A stretch of 64,000 bases of DNA from Cristatella mucedo. Lineage: Eukaryota > Bryozoa > Phylactolaemata > Cristatellidae. The stretch covers positions 1,143,001-1,207,000 of the forward strand of contig WPIO01000038.1 in assembly GCA_009760855.2 (NCBI GenBank), read 5' to 3'. Shown here piece after piece: positions 40,501 to 53,500 of this stretch (its first letter is position 1; every line of letters starts with the position of its first letter). The notes beneath the pieces were generated by a model. The model was not told the origin of the DNA, ran no database searches, and was given only the letters and a program-made list of their open reading frames with translations. A program made the translations under genes and the position numbers.

Positions 40501-43500
40501 TCAAGTGCTAGCTGCACTTATTTCAGCGCGTAAAGAACACGGACGGAGCAGTGGAGTTCCGTGGAGTTCAGTGTTCAGAGTTCAGAGTTCAGTGGAGTCC
40601 TGGATTGCCTCTTTCGGACTGTTGCCCGGCTTTCGGTGAAGTTCGAAGCTCTTGTATTTGCATTTCGCCCGCCTTTGGCTTCTTGAAGAGCATACGGATC
40701 TTGGTAGCAAGGAAATAGAATTTGATGCTCACGCAGAACTTCGAGGTCTTGTCGGCAGTGCACGCCAAGCTAGTATCTAATGACTGCCGGCGCCCCGAAC
40801 CACCGAGGAGGCACTTTTGTTGCCACTAATCGCTTGCTATCAGCAGCACTTCGTTCAGCACAAATATTTCTCGTTGAAGGTGGCTGACGATGGACAGACG
40901 ATTTACTTGAATCCCTTCAGTTGGAATCTGGTGAGTGGATCTCAGTATGCCGTTTGTGCGAAGACATGCCATGTCATATCGCCGGCGGTGCGAAGAAAGT
41001 GCCCGGATTTCATACGCTGGATGCGCTGCTATCAGCCAAACTAGTCATCCCACCTATTAATGCCACGGAAAGTCTTAGTGACTGGGTTTCATCTAGTTCA
41101 CCGAAGTTCTATGCATGGATTGCAGACGGATGGCCGAGCATAGCACCGGTGGAGACGCAGCCTTTTGTAGACTGCGGGATTTCATGCGTCCAGTTCGACA
41201 GCTTATCAATCTTTATGCGGTAAACTAAACCTTAGATGTATATACTTTGGCAATTCTGACGAGAATCTCTTTTCTTCAGGCACAAGGAGCACTAGTTGTA
41301 GCTACATATTCTCGGTACATAGTATACACTGAAGCATATAAGAAGGTTGCATGAAGTACTTAGTGCTTGTGAAGAATAAGTTTTTAATCAATATTAAGTG
41401 CAGAATCTTTGATGCACAAACCCACGGAGCTTGATAACCAAAATAATTCATTCGAGTGCATCTATCGCAAGTGGCAGCAATACAGATTTTGTGGAGGTTA
41501 TAGAGGTAAGTTTTCTCTGGCCTAAGCGTGTTACAATCTGATTTATCTTCTTATATTATTGCCTAAATTGTAATTGGATGCGGAAAGTACAGCATAGCAC
41601 TCATGAAAATTATGATAATAAGACGTTTGCACAGAGCCCGAGGAGAAATCAAGCCACCCCTCAGTGCTTTAAATATGCTTTTACGGAGATCTCGTGAGTC
41701 CGCCATGCACCAAATCATCACGCATAAGCCGCACAAAGGACGGTGCACACTGACCTAACAAGTACTGTTAGAAATAGGTTCGTTCTGATCTTCTTTTGAA
41801 ATTTCATCGAGTCACGGGATTTCGTGACATCATTCAGAAGCAAGTTCCAGGATTTGGGAGCATAAAAACTAATGTCACGGCTGCAAAATGATTCGACTGT
41901 GTTTTGAGGCACAGATCAGCAAATGGAGTCAGAATATTGATCTGTATGATGCCTAGCCTGATTGGCTAGTAGTTCAAATAAACAAGTCAGTGCAAGAGAA
42001 TGGACCCATCAATGAATATTAAAACAACGGATTTTTAGAATTCCTGATTGCTAGTAATTGCAGGTAGGTTATAAGTGCTGTATATCAGGAAATAAGACTA
42101 TCATGACGGTCTAGCCTAGCTTCTGAGTTTTGCACCAACTGCAATCTCCTGCTTGCACAGGCAGGTAGACCTGAGGGCAGTGAGTTACCAAATTCAAGAC
42201 GCGACGTCACAAATGCATGGACCAAGTTAGATTTGGAACCCCTTATCTTTGCAGGCACGGGATTTTTGCAATATTATGTAGCTGAAAATAGGCAGACTTA
42301 ACTGCTGAACTGATGCTGCCGGCTAGTGGAAGGTCAGTTTGGAACAGGACACCCTGATTTCATACAGATTCTACGGGATGGATATGCTGACCGATTTCGA
42401 TTCGAGGGATGTGTTTTCAATTTCAGAGTGATACTAGGTTTTCCCTTAGCTAGTAAGTTGATTTTGTAGCCATTCAATTTCCGAAAGTTTGCTGCAGTCC
42501 CAGTGCAACCGTCAGAAATACGTGAAACATGATAGTTGAAAGAATTTGATGCTGGAAAGCACGGAAGGACTAAAGCAGCTATGTGTCACTGCACACAAAT
42601 GAAATCTTAGATGCGCTTTGCAAATAAATTGAAAGGAGCAAGAGTATACATTGGAAAACATGGAACAAGCACAGATCTCCGAGGTACCCTGAACCAAAGA
42701 GGTGCCTTGGATACCTGATGGCCAGTGATACCAATACTCTGAAATTGCCCACCCAGATCATAATAATAAGACAAAATTTGTATGGCTACCCAATAGAACC
42801 AATCATACGTCTAGGCACTTCGAATATCCTTTAGGAACGCATGTCGATTTGATAGTAAAATACCAAAGTGTCAGCATGCATAATCACAAAAGGACAATTC
42901 GCAGAGACAGACTCCTCTAATGCTACGAGAAGCGGGCGGGTTGGCTTTAGCTTCTTTTTAAATGTCTCCAAGTCCGGGGATGCCGTAACGTTTGTCGGTA
43001 GTAAGTTTCTGGCTTTTATAGCATGCTAAGGAAGGTACACACAGTCTCCAAAGTATTTTATGTGTTGAACGAATTGCGTCAGAATAGCCGGCGGTACAAT
43101 GCCTAGCCTAATTGGGCAGTAGTTTGGACAGGTAGGCCGGTGCTAGAGAAGAAAGAAAGACAAGTTTCTTCGCTATTTGATGGTGATCCAGCGTAGGTCA
43201 GTGAGACATGCTGCACTGCGGCAATTTCGACATTTAGGGACAGACGAGCCTACCTGAAGATTTTTTATAATAGTAATATGACATTGGTATAGCATCCTCT
43301 AAAAAAATGCTTTTTAGCAATCTATACATGCTACAAAGGAGAAATTTATTTGCTTGGTTAGTGACAGCACGCATAACACCGGCATACGTAAGAACACACA
43401 GGCCAATCCACAGGACCCGTACATTTTGTGAGGAACAGGTAAGAAACCATCTCAAGAATTGCGTAGTTTTTTGCAGCTCGTTCTTTTCGAACAATAATTG

Positions 43501-46500
43501 TGCTGCTGTCCACGGCCAGTTCACAAAAAGGCAAGCCCACACCAGAACAGCAGAGTGGTTGGGCACTAGTATTATAATACTCACATGTGAAGCAAGACAA
43601 GACATGCTGAGCAAGACACAGACGCGCACACTTTGCTGTGTGATTTTCTAGCGACTGTCGAGTACGTGATGTTATGCATCCACTGCACGCAAGCGATACA
43701 TTACGTACTCACGTTTGAGTGGCCACGAATCGTTTACGCGAACGTACTTTTTTGAGTCCACAATCTTGATTCCAGAAACCATAACACTTCGCCAATTTAT
43801 AGTTAGTGCTACATATTGGCCTTAGGTCAGATCTATCTTAAAGACAAGCACCAATTAGTAAATACTGTTTTAAAAGAGCCCGGATTATCACTATATTAGC
43901 CAGTGAGATGAAGAGCAACGAAAGACGAGCAAGATACAACGTGGCCGAGCAGCGCAATTCAACTGTCATGCAGATCATGTGTCTGTCTATGTGACTTACG
44001 AGAGTGAAGAATAAACCAATAATAGTAATAATAATAATAAAATTACATTTGATATAGCGCCCTCAGGTAACTAAGTCTCTTTCTAGGCACTTTAAATTTG
44101 CTGCAAAGGAAGCAATACTATACCTATACCTATATAAGTATCGGCTCTTGTTAGTGTTCGACGAGTTGCATTAATTGTTTTTACTGCACATTCATTATTG
44201 AACTTTTAATTATAAAATTGAATTCCTATGCTGCATGCAACAATTAAAAATAACTTTATAGTCTGTTCCCGTGAATCAACCGAGTCGCTTGCATTAGCTC
44301 ATGGATACCGGTTGCAAAACAGTGCTTATTGAGCTCTGCTAATCCTAGCGAGTGACTGTCCTAATTTATGGGTTCTGAAGTGATCTAGGCAGGAAGCACT
44401 TCGCATTCTTTGTGCTTAGATTGCGAATGTTCTCTACCTGGAGGCGCCTGCCGGAGTCGGCTACTCCTACAGTGGCGACGGTGAGACAGCCACTGACGAT
44501 GACAAAGTAAGTAGCTGCGTGCTGACACCCACTCGCGTTGAAGGTACTGCAGCGGCTTTTGGATAACCGAGGTGCACATGGCTATCAAATCCATTCTTTT
44601 GCCAAAGACTGAGGATTACTCGTTAGGGTCACATCATGCACACGATATGGCAATGTAAGCATGCTGTCTACCGTCATATTTTAAGAATGCTTTGATGTGT
44701 CATTCCTAGTTGAAGTGTCACAGTTTCTTTCATACCTGAGCATTTTAATATTTGCATTGAAACCTTATTATGCACTCTGTTCCCAGTTCATCTGGGGATC
44801 CATTGGCACTTCTGGATTGCTCGTAGTTCCTCTGAAGGAGTTGTACAGCAACAAACCACTTTTTTGCGCACCTGCAAGGAGTGACTTGCATTCAGTTTAG
44901 CGACCCTGTCATTGCTACGGCCCCTTTGAATTGTGCCTGCAGACATCACTCAACAACTATGTGGCACTGAAGGAGTTTTTAAAGCTCTACCCAGAGTTCT
45001 CCTGCAACGATCTCTACCTGTTCGGCGAAAGCTACGCCGCCGTCTACGTCCCAACGCTGGCTCTGCGCATTGCTGGCGACCCGTTGTTCAAGCACTTTGC
45101 GGTTAGTATTCTGCTACGCTTTGCTTAATTCGTACACGGATACCCCGGTTATGCCTTTGCATGTATTGACCTTGTCATGGCAGGTGCAGCATCAGGCATC
45201 AGAATTCATCTTAGCAGCCCTAAGATTGCTATGAGATCCTGCCCTCCCTCATTCCGCGATGGTGGTGATTGTTGTGGTAGGAAATCATCTGAGGGTTATT
45301 GCTAGCGGCCGATTTTCAGCCAGTAGTAGTTTGAAACCCAGTCAACATGCACTCTACGCTTGCTTACATTTTTTAGGGCATCGGCATCGGAAGCGGCTTG
45401 CTAGATTTAAGCCTGAATTTGAATTCCGGCTTGTATTTTGCTTACTACCACGGTTTAATAGGGACAGAGTAAGTTGTTGCTTGTCCGAGGATCGTTTCGC
45501 GCTATAATTTAACTGTACTCTTTGGACGAAGCTGCGCAGAAGGGGATGCTGCTGAAAGATCCAGAGTGAAAGCTTTGAAATGATTATCGACGGCCCGTCA
45601 CGTCGCTATGTATCAATGCGCATATTAATACTTTTTCTTTACAGCGTCTGGAATGAGTTAGTCACAAGCTGCTGCGGTGACACTGTGACAAAGACCTGTG
45701 ATTTTGTCGGAGCCGCTCAGACAAGCCAGGCATGCAATGCCCTAGTAAGTAAGACCAGTGCTCTTCAATTTTTCCGCGTCAAGATAATCAAGCGATGGCC
45801 TGTCTTTAATGGCTTGGTGGTACTTTTAGACGTAGGAGGGCGAAAGCATTTGATGTCCCTTGCCTCCGTGTAGTAAACGATAGAGGACGCGCCATGCACG
45901 TCTTTACCACTACCACCGGCCAGAAATTACAGTGGGCTTAATACTCAGTAGCGGACCCTCAGGGAGGGTGTATTTACCCATCTCACTAGCGGGTTAGCTA
46001 CCTGAGCCTATCCTATTTCTATGCTCCTGACCCTCACTAGCGACAAAATTACATCTCTACTCCACCCGATGTGAGCAGCCACCAAGTTCGTGTCGAATTG
46101 AAACTACGACTTTGCGCTGTAATTTATTTTATTAATTGTGGGTCTAGCCCCGCGTGAATGAAAATCTTGCGTTTCTTGCTCCCTAAAAAGAAATCTTGCA
46201 GTGAAATAGCAATAGATAATTATTAACTAGCAAAGTAAGATGTAAATGACATAGATGTACGTTTCCATGTTTTTTTAACAGCTTCAATCTGCTAGAAAGT
46301 ATAATAATGCAATAATTTTCGTAAGCTCTGAAAAAATGTTAATGTCATAGAAGGCATTTAGGGTCGTGATAATCAAGAAGTTAAGGTGCTTGCTCTTCAC
46401 GACCAAGGTCGGGCGTTCGAATCCTGCAGTGGGCGACCCCCATATTGCAAACTACACGCGGTTGTGATAGCCCTTAAGGCTCTCCTGTTGCTACACTAGT

Positions 46501-47480
46501 GAGGCTGTTAAACCAGCTAATTTGCTTCTTCTTATCCAAGCAAAAACAATAGACACGCTATAGAGTCTTATGCACAAAGGTCCTCTGTCGTGAGTACAGC
46601 GATCGCTTGTTCTTGCCAACTCGCGAAAACACTTATGAAGACGGTACCTCAATAAACGAGTACTGAGTCGCAGATAACGCACGATAGACGTGCGTATGTA
46701 TGCACATGATCACAGCGTACGGTAGAAATCAAAAGCACTCAGATATGTTAATATAAAAAGTAGATGTCATAAGCCTACACAATTCTATTCGACAGCTACA
46801 GAGAGCTACAGGTGTCATCAGCAGCCCTAGCATACAACTCAGTTAGAACTTCATAATACTGCGGGCTCATTCAAAACCAAAAGCAAAAGTGACCGACCAT
46901 CACACCAGCTTGTCTTTTTATGACACCCAACCTCAGATTAGGATATGACAGATTTCAACTAATTGCAATTGAGGAACCACGAATAATCTCTAGGAATTCA
47001 TAATCTACTTGATGTGGGGTGTTGATAATTCAATAATACTGCACTAATAATAATGAAACTTGCGCACGCCGAAGTGGTTGACAGATCACGATAGTATTCT
47101 AAATTATTAGCGGTACGCAACAAAATTATAGCGAGGAGGCTGAAATGCCATAATATGTCTGCACAGCATAAAAAGCCCTAATCAAAGAGTCATTTTTTCG
47201 GCTTCGAAAAAAGTACATTGTATACTGGGTTTCAAGCCAGAGGCTTTACTCTGCGCTTTGAGCCCGTGTGATGCACTCTATGTCCGGTGCTATACATATA
47301 TGCCTCTCTTTGGCAAGGAGTCGACGAATTGGCGTTAACGAAACGGGCTTGTTGCATAAGGGTTTGGGTGTTCGTTTTTATTTCTGCGCTCTGAAATTGT
47401 CGGCAGGCCTACGTGTATTGGTACAGCAACTATGACTCGTTAACTGTGCATTGTAAGTCTATATTTATTAAGAAATCACG

Positions 47481-47511
<31 letters not shown>

Positions 47512-50500
47512 AAGCTCTATCTCCCTCGTCTTCATCGCGTTTCTCTCTCATACTCACTACCACTATGTCTTATTTCTTTACTGATTAATCTCTCACTCAT
47601 CTCCGTCTATCTCTATAAACTCCGCTCTCTTGTTACGTGGTGTAGTCGCTCTGTTTCTCAGTCGCACATGTAGTATGTAAACTCGCGCCTTAAGAGGAAT
47701 ATTAATGTTCTCAATATTTCATGATTGCAGGTTTCCTCGTATGCACAATCTTTCTTTTTCTTTGTAGCTCTTACACACCCTGGGTGATTTAGAAAGCAAT
47801 GGCCTGAACAGGTACAATATATTTGAGGAATGCGCGACCTCAGATGCTGCCATAGAAGATACCGTTTTCATTCCACGTCATGTTTTCGACATCGCATTAA
47901 CTCAGATATTCAAGAAAGTTTCGTCGTTTGAGGTTCGTGTGCAACGGACGCCCTGAGCAGGAGGGCCGAGAGTTGGCAGCACACCTCTAAGCTGCTGCTA
48001 AGCCGCCAGTGTGTTTGTGAACATTTTGAAAGCTATTTCCGAACGAAATCAATTTTCAGCGCTTCACTGGCACCGGCTAGTTCGAGCAATCGACACAACA
48101 GAGTAGTGTTCTCATGAAAATTATGCTAGGTGCAATTTTGGAAACTCAAAACTTTTGTATTTGGGTAGTTCAGCCCAGAGAACACGAGTCGCCAAATACT
48201 CGCCAATTAACTCTCGCCACAGCCCCATTCAATCACCAAAATCAACTATCTACCGCTACAGCTTACCAACTTGGGATTTTAATTTAGTCATGTGATCTAT
48301 TCAGCTGTAGCTGATGATTGCCGTTTTCAAAAGCGCTGACTGCGCCGTCCATTTATCCAGATATATATATATATATATAATTCATTTATATAGCGTCCAA
48401 AGAGAACTTAAATCTCTATTCAAACGCTTCACATGTATCTCAGGGCACGAGCCCATGACCTCGGCAAGACCTTGTTCGGGGCGAGCACCTTAACCGCTGG
48501 ATCAAACCAGCTCGGTAGATGAAAATATATTATGAGCCTGAAAGAGTCAGTCATCAAGGGTTACCATTGGCCGTAGCCAGGTGAAATAGATATATTTATC
48601 GCGTGGCCCGATCTCCAGCATCGAGCGATGAGTTGCCATCGCCCACCAATAAGTTTGTATACAACTTTTAGTTTCAAGATTTTGTTTAGCTTGTATTACG
48701 AGCCCGTGTTGTTTAGTAACTGCTTTTAAAAAGTACCTTCTCATCTTGCAGGTCCAAAAGGCAGAGGTCTTGGCCGATGGTAAGAAGGTGAAAGTTGCAC
48801 TTCCATGTGTCAACTCAACCAGCCTGGTGACATATCTGAATGACCATCGGGTGCGAACGGCTCTGCATGTTTCTGAGAAAGTGCCCGGATGGGACATATG
48901 CGCGTGAGTTGATACTGCCGTCGATGCAATCGAACTGTCAACCAGCAGTCTGATTTTAATAATGTCGTGCAAAAATGCCGCGAGTAATAATACTAATAAG
49001 GACAATAGTACATTTTCATATCACTCAAAGAAAACTAAATACATATATAGCAACCTTAGGTAAGCTAGAACAAAGCACATGGATTGGTTAGTGATACTAC
49101 GGATGACGTCTGGAACATATCGAACAAGTGCTTAGAGCAACGCGATGGTTTGTTAGCATCTTCTTATCTGTCATCAAGTTAAGGCATCTCAGATTGTCAA
49201 TCGGAGAGACTTTCGGGCTTAAGAAGTATTAAACTGAATTTACGGTCTCCAAAAGAGTTGAGGTTGTTGGAAGCGCACTGTGAGTGAACCAAAACGACTC
49301 GAGCTAAACAACGAGTGCCATGAAGCACTTTGCTCTATAGTAAACGAATTGAACTTAACCTTCGCGTAGAATTTCTTTTCTCCAAATGTCTTCTACTATT
49401 TACTTTTACGCCCTGTTCATAATATTCCACTTCTGCATCAGCATATTGGTACTTAATTTTGCTTATGACTTACTGCAAGACACATAAGTCACGTAGGTAG
49501 ACCCACTCTTAACGCAGCTGCCTAATACTTTCTCATCCGTTATTTTCTCAACATCTTGTCACGAATGCCTGCACGGCCCGTCCTCTTTTTGCTTTTCCTA
49601 TTTTGGCGGCTAGTAATAAATTCAGTGAGGAACTAGCGAAAAGAGGCTCGTCTCTAGCCATGATGTCTGTAAGTAAGACTAGCCGGCGCCTTATCGTAAA
49701 ACTTTCGTTGCAAACGTGCACTGAAACTTGCATTTCACTTTACAGCAAATGTAAAGCGCCTAGAGAGAGATTGAGTTCTCTGAGGGCGCTTTATCAAGTG
49801 AATTATTATTATTATTATTATTATTATAAACTTTGCTAATGCGCTACAAGATATCCCGCTCTTTGAAGATGTGCGATCATAAACCTTTTAAAACGTGCCG
49901 CTTCCGGAACGGAAGCACTGAGTCAAACACTGCGACGGCGGCCGCTTGATGCAACTGCTATCTTGCACTGCGAGCATCCTCGAACAGGGCACCAATGCAC
50001 AGGGCCTCTTATTTCTCTAATTTAGCGTATCTTGGTCTTTGATTACACCGAGCGACAACAACTAAGTGAGCGTTCCACTCGAGATTGTTTTATAGTGCAC
50101 TCACGGCATAAGCGGCTTTTTTTCCGTGCATTTTTCAACAAGCTCTCTTGAAGGGATGAAGGAGCATATATGGCTCTGAAAGATGATGGCTGAAACGGTT
50201 AATGTGAAGGTGGGGGCTGCCGGACGGCTGTTAGGGATGCGCCAGAGTCGGCAGCAGGAGAGGACATTATTTCATTGTGTAAGAATGAATTGTGGCAGTT
50301 CGCTACCCAGTCACCGGATCTGCTGAGCAAAAGTCTAAATCCTTAACGCTGCCGTAAATGCGAAACCGAGATCGCGTAAGTGAAGTCATGGAGTAGTTAA
50401 TTTATTTCCATAGAGGACTTGAGTGCACTAGGAAACTGAAACTGTAGCGCAGGAGCTCAGCTCGATATGTAGGACCAAGCCACGGTGGGCCTTATGGGTC

Positions 50501-53500
50501 AGAGTAAGCACCCTACTCGGCATCCGTCGATTTCTGGAAGACAGTGCAGCTACCTCAGCAAGTGAGACACGTGATTGAACCTCCAGGATTTGTTGACCAA
50601 CCATGCAACCACGTTCATGGCTAGCGGCCGGCAGAGGCTTACTGGCTTTTTTTGGTAGCCCTGCCAAACTGAATGACAGCCAGCCAGGGAACTAGTAAGA
50701 TATTAATTCAAGATTTAGAATTATATTTAGCAATTGTTTTTGTCATAATCTGTGGCTTAACGGCATCAAAGCCCAATTCATGTATTAGTCGGTCAGTTCT
50801 TCTTTGGGTTACGTGCAGTTTAGATAACGCAAGAACCAAATGAAGCCATATTGAACCAAGAATATAGTGATAACTTTAAATTCCGTCAGTCTCAAATCAT
50901 TCTCAATGCATAATTAAAGTCTGCTATCATCCTTCCCATTAATGCCGGCAGCTCAGCCATGTGCTATAGCAACATGCTAAACATGCTTTAAACGCAACCT
51001 CATTAGTTCTTAGAATTTCCTGAGCGGTCTGTCACACGGCATAGTGTCAAACTCACGATTAACTTCACGTTACACGCAATAAAAGTTATTTAAAGATGAA
51101 TAAAGCAAACTAATGTGGTCTTCTATTGGCAAGTAGAATAGCGCCGATTCAGCACAGTTTTAAAGTCCATATTTCCAGCTGCTTGTGTTCGAGCTCTCAG
51201 CATTGAATTGCTGATGTCATTTAAGATATTGGCACGTTGCACGACTTCAGAATATTTATGACTAATTTAAAATGAATTCTCCATAATTTATCAGTATTTT
51301 AAAAGCTTCGCGAACTTTTATTATGAAGCTGAAGTTTCATCATCGTATTAAGCGTTTTAATATCAAATCTTACCACTTATATATAACCGTGGGTTGGTCT
51401 TTAAGTGAGTGTCCTGCATAGAAAATAATTTCCTGCCTAAAGCCCCAACTAGTCTTTGTAGACTTCATAGACTGAAAAAGATTCGCACTTAAACACCAGT
51501 AAATGCATCCACACATACACGCATACATACATGCATGCATCCGCAGCTTTTCCACCTGGTCTTCAGTTTGCCAAATACAATAAACGCTAACCTCGAGATC
51601 AGTATCGCGGATTTGATACTTTGCGGATTCTTATTTGAATTTGGCTGGTTTGAAAGTCATATCAAGAAGCCCGCACTTTTTCTTGTTCTTTTTTATTGTT
51701 CAGTCGTGCTGAGTGGTCCAGCGTTTACTTTGCAGAGACATCAACTACACGACACTGTACCGAAACGTGAGCCAGCAGTTTCTGACACTTTTAGCCAAGG
51801 TGCAGCGCCTCTCGCCGCTGCGCCCGCCGCTCACGTAGCCGTCCTCGAACGCACCGGCCCCCGTCGCAGCCAGCGACTTCGACTCTGTGACGTCACTGTC
51901 AACCGACGACAACTCTGTTTCTTTTGCGAATAGGACAAGCAGATTCTGGTATACAACGGCGACGCCGACGGCGTATGTAACTTTCTCGGCGGCGAGTGGT
52001 TCGTCGACGCCTTGCGCCAGCCGGTACGCGGCCCAAACGCTGCGGCCAGCGGCAGGCGGGCCGCCGCCGGCGCACAGCCGCCGGCTAAGCAGCGCGCCGC
52101 CCGAGCCTCGCTCGTAATACCGAGCTGCTGCGCACCTTAGGTCGAGCTGCCGCCGCTACGCCATCGCGCTCGCGTCGTCGTCGTCCGCACGCCTGCGATA
52201 GTCGCTGCCTCGGCAGCAGCCGCCGCCTGCAGCGCTCGCTGCCGAACGAACGCAGTTAGGTCGCGTAGATGGTGGCAGACTTTAGTTGACCGTGACCTTG
52301 ACGGTCAGTCCGGGCTGGCGAAATCTAGCGTCCGTCGTCGTCTTTTTCGCCTCTTCTTTCGCCTCCTCCCTTCGGAGGAGAAGTGACGAACGATGAGCTA
52401 GCTCGGCGTCAGTCGACGCCAGGCGACGCGCAATCGCTCGTCGGCCGCTCAGCAGAACTCTTCTCTATCGCAGCAGATTGCGCCCACGGCGGCGGCGGCG
52501 GCTGCTGCGGCCGCTTTGTGGATCTTTACTTGTCCGCGGGCGTTCGACCGCCGCTGTCGCGTTGGTGCGTCGCTTCCTGTCGACGTCGCTCTGCATCGTC
52601 CACGCCAGCTCTTTACTTTCGCGGACGCTTCCACGCTCGGACGCTTCGCAGCCGCCGTCTTCGGCTGGCCTGATAGGCGGCTCGCGACTACCTCTGCAGC
52701 AAATGTAAAGCGCCTAGAAAGAGATTGAGTTCTCTGAGGACGCTTTATTAATTGTATTATTATTATTATTACTAATATTGCCTTCCGGCGATGGCGCGAT
52801 AAATAGCTTACCCGCTCTGTGTATAACGTATCTGCAACGTCGAGTCAGTAGCAGGTCTTCTTTTTACCGGCTTTACCGCGTCGACCTGAATGAGTTTTTG
52901 CTCAAGCTGCATTGAGCAGATGTGTTCTAAAATTTTCCATCAGCAAATTTTATTGTCCGTCGGTAGAGCAGTGGAGTTGGTAAATTTTTGGAGAAAACGA
53001 GCGTAATTTTAGCTGTTGCACGCAGCAGCGATCTGTTGATAAAGTTGCTAGATTCCTGAAGGAATTATGCCACTAACCACACTTGCATGCTGTGACCCTG
53101 TGCATGTCACCCCATAACCATATTATTCATGTTTTTTTTATCAAGCATGATATTTATACTCACCATTCGACCGTGTTTCCTTTGCAGCAAATGTAAATTG
53201 CCTAGAAAGAGATTGAGTTCTCCAAGAGTGCTTTATCAAGTGTATTATTTTTGATATTATTATTACCCTTGAAAAGTCGAAGAGCGGAGTGGCTGGAAGG
53301 ATCGCTCAAACAGGGAGCATGAGAGCAGACGCTTCTCCGCAGGAGCTGCGGAAGCAAGCTCCGCAATTTAGGATTCTGGGAGAGAAAAAGCCTCGGTCGC
53401 CAAAAATCCACATGCGGAAGAGTGGCGTGGTTCATGTACTGTCTCGATTAGATGCGCCGAGGTAGAAACTAACGCAGTGCTCAGGTTTGTGTGAAAAAGC

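Noticed and set aside
52033..52690. Ala/Arg-rich open frames in a GC-rich stretch of CTSA-like intron 11
   Set aside because: Low-complexity composition, frames on both strands, no domain; the true exons on both sides join in phase without it.
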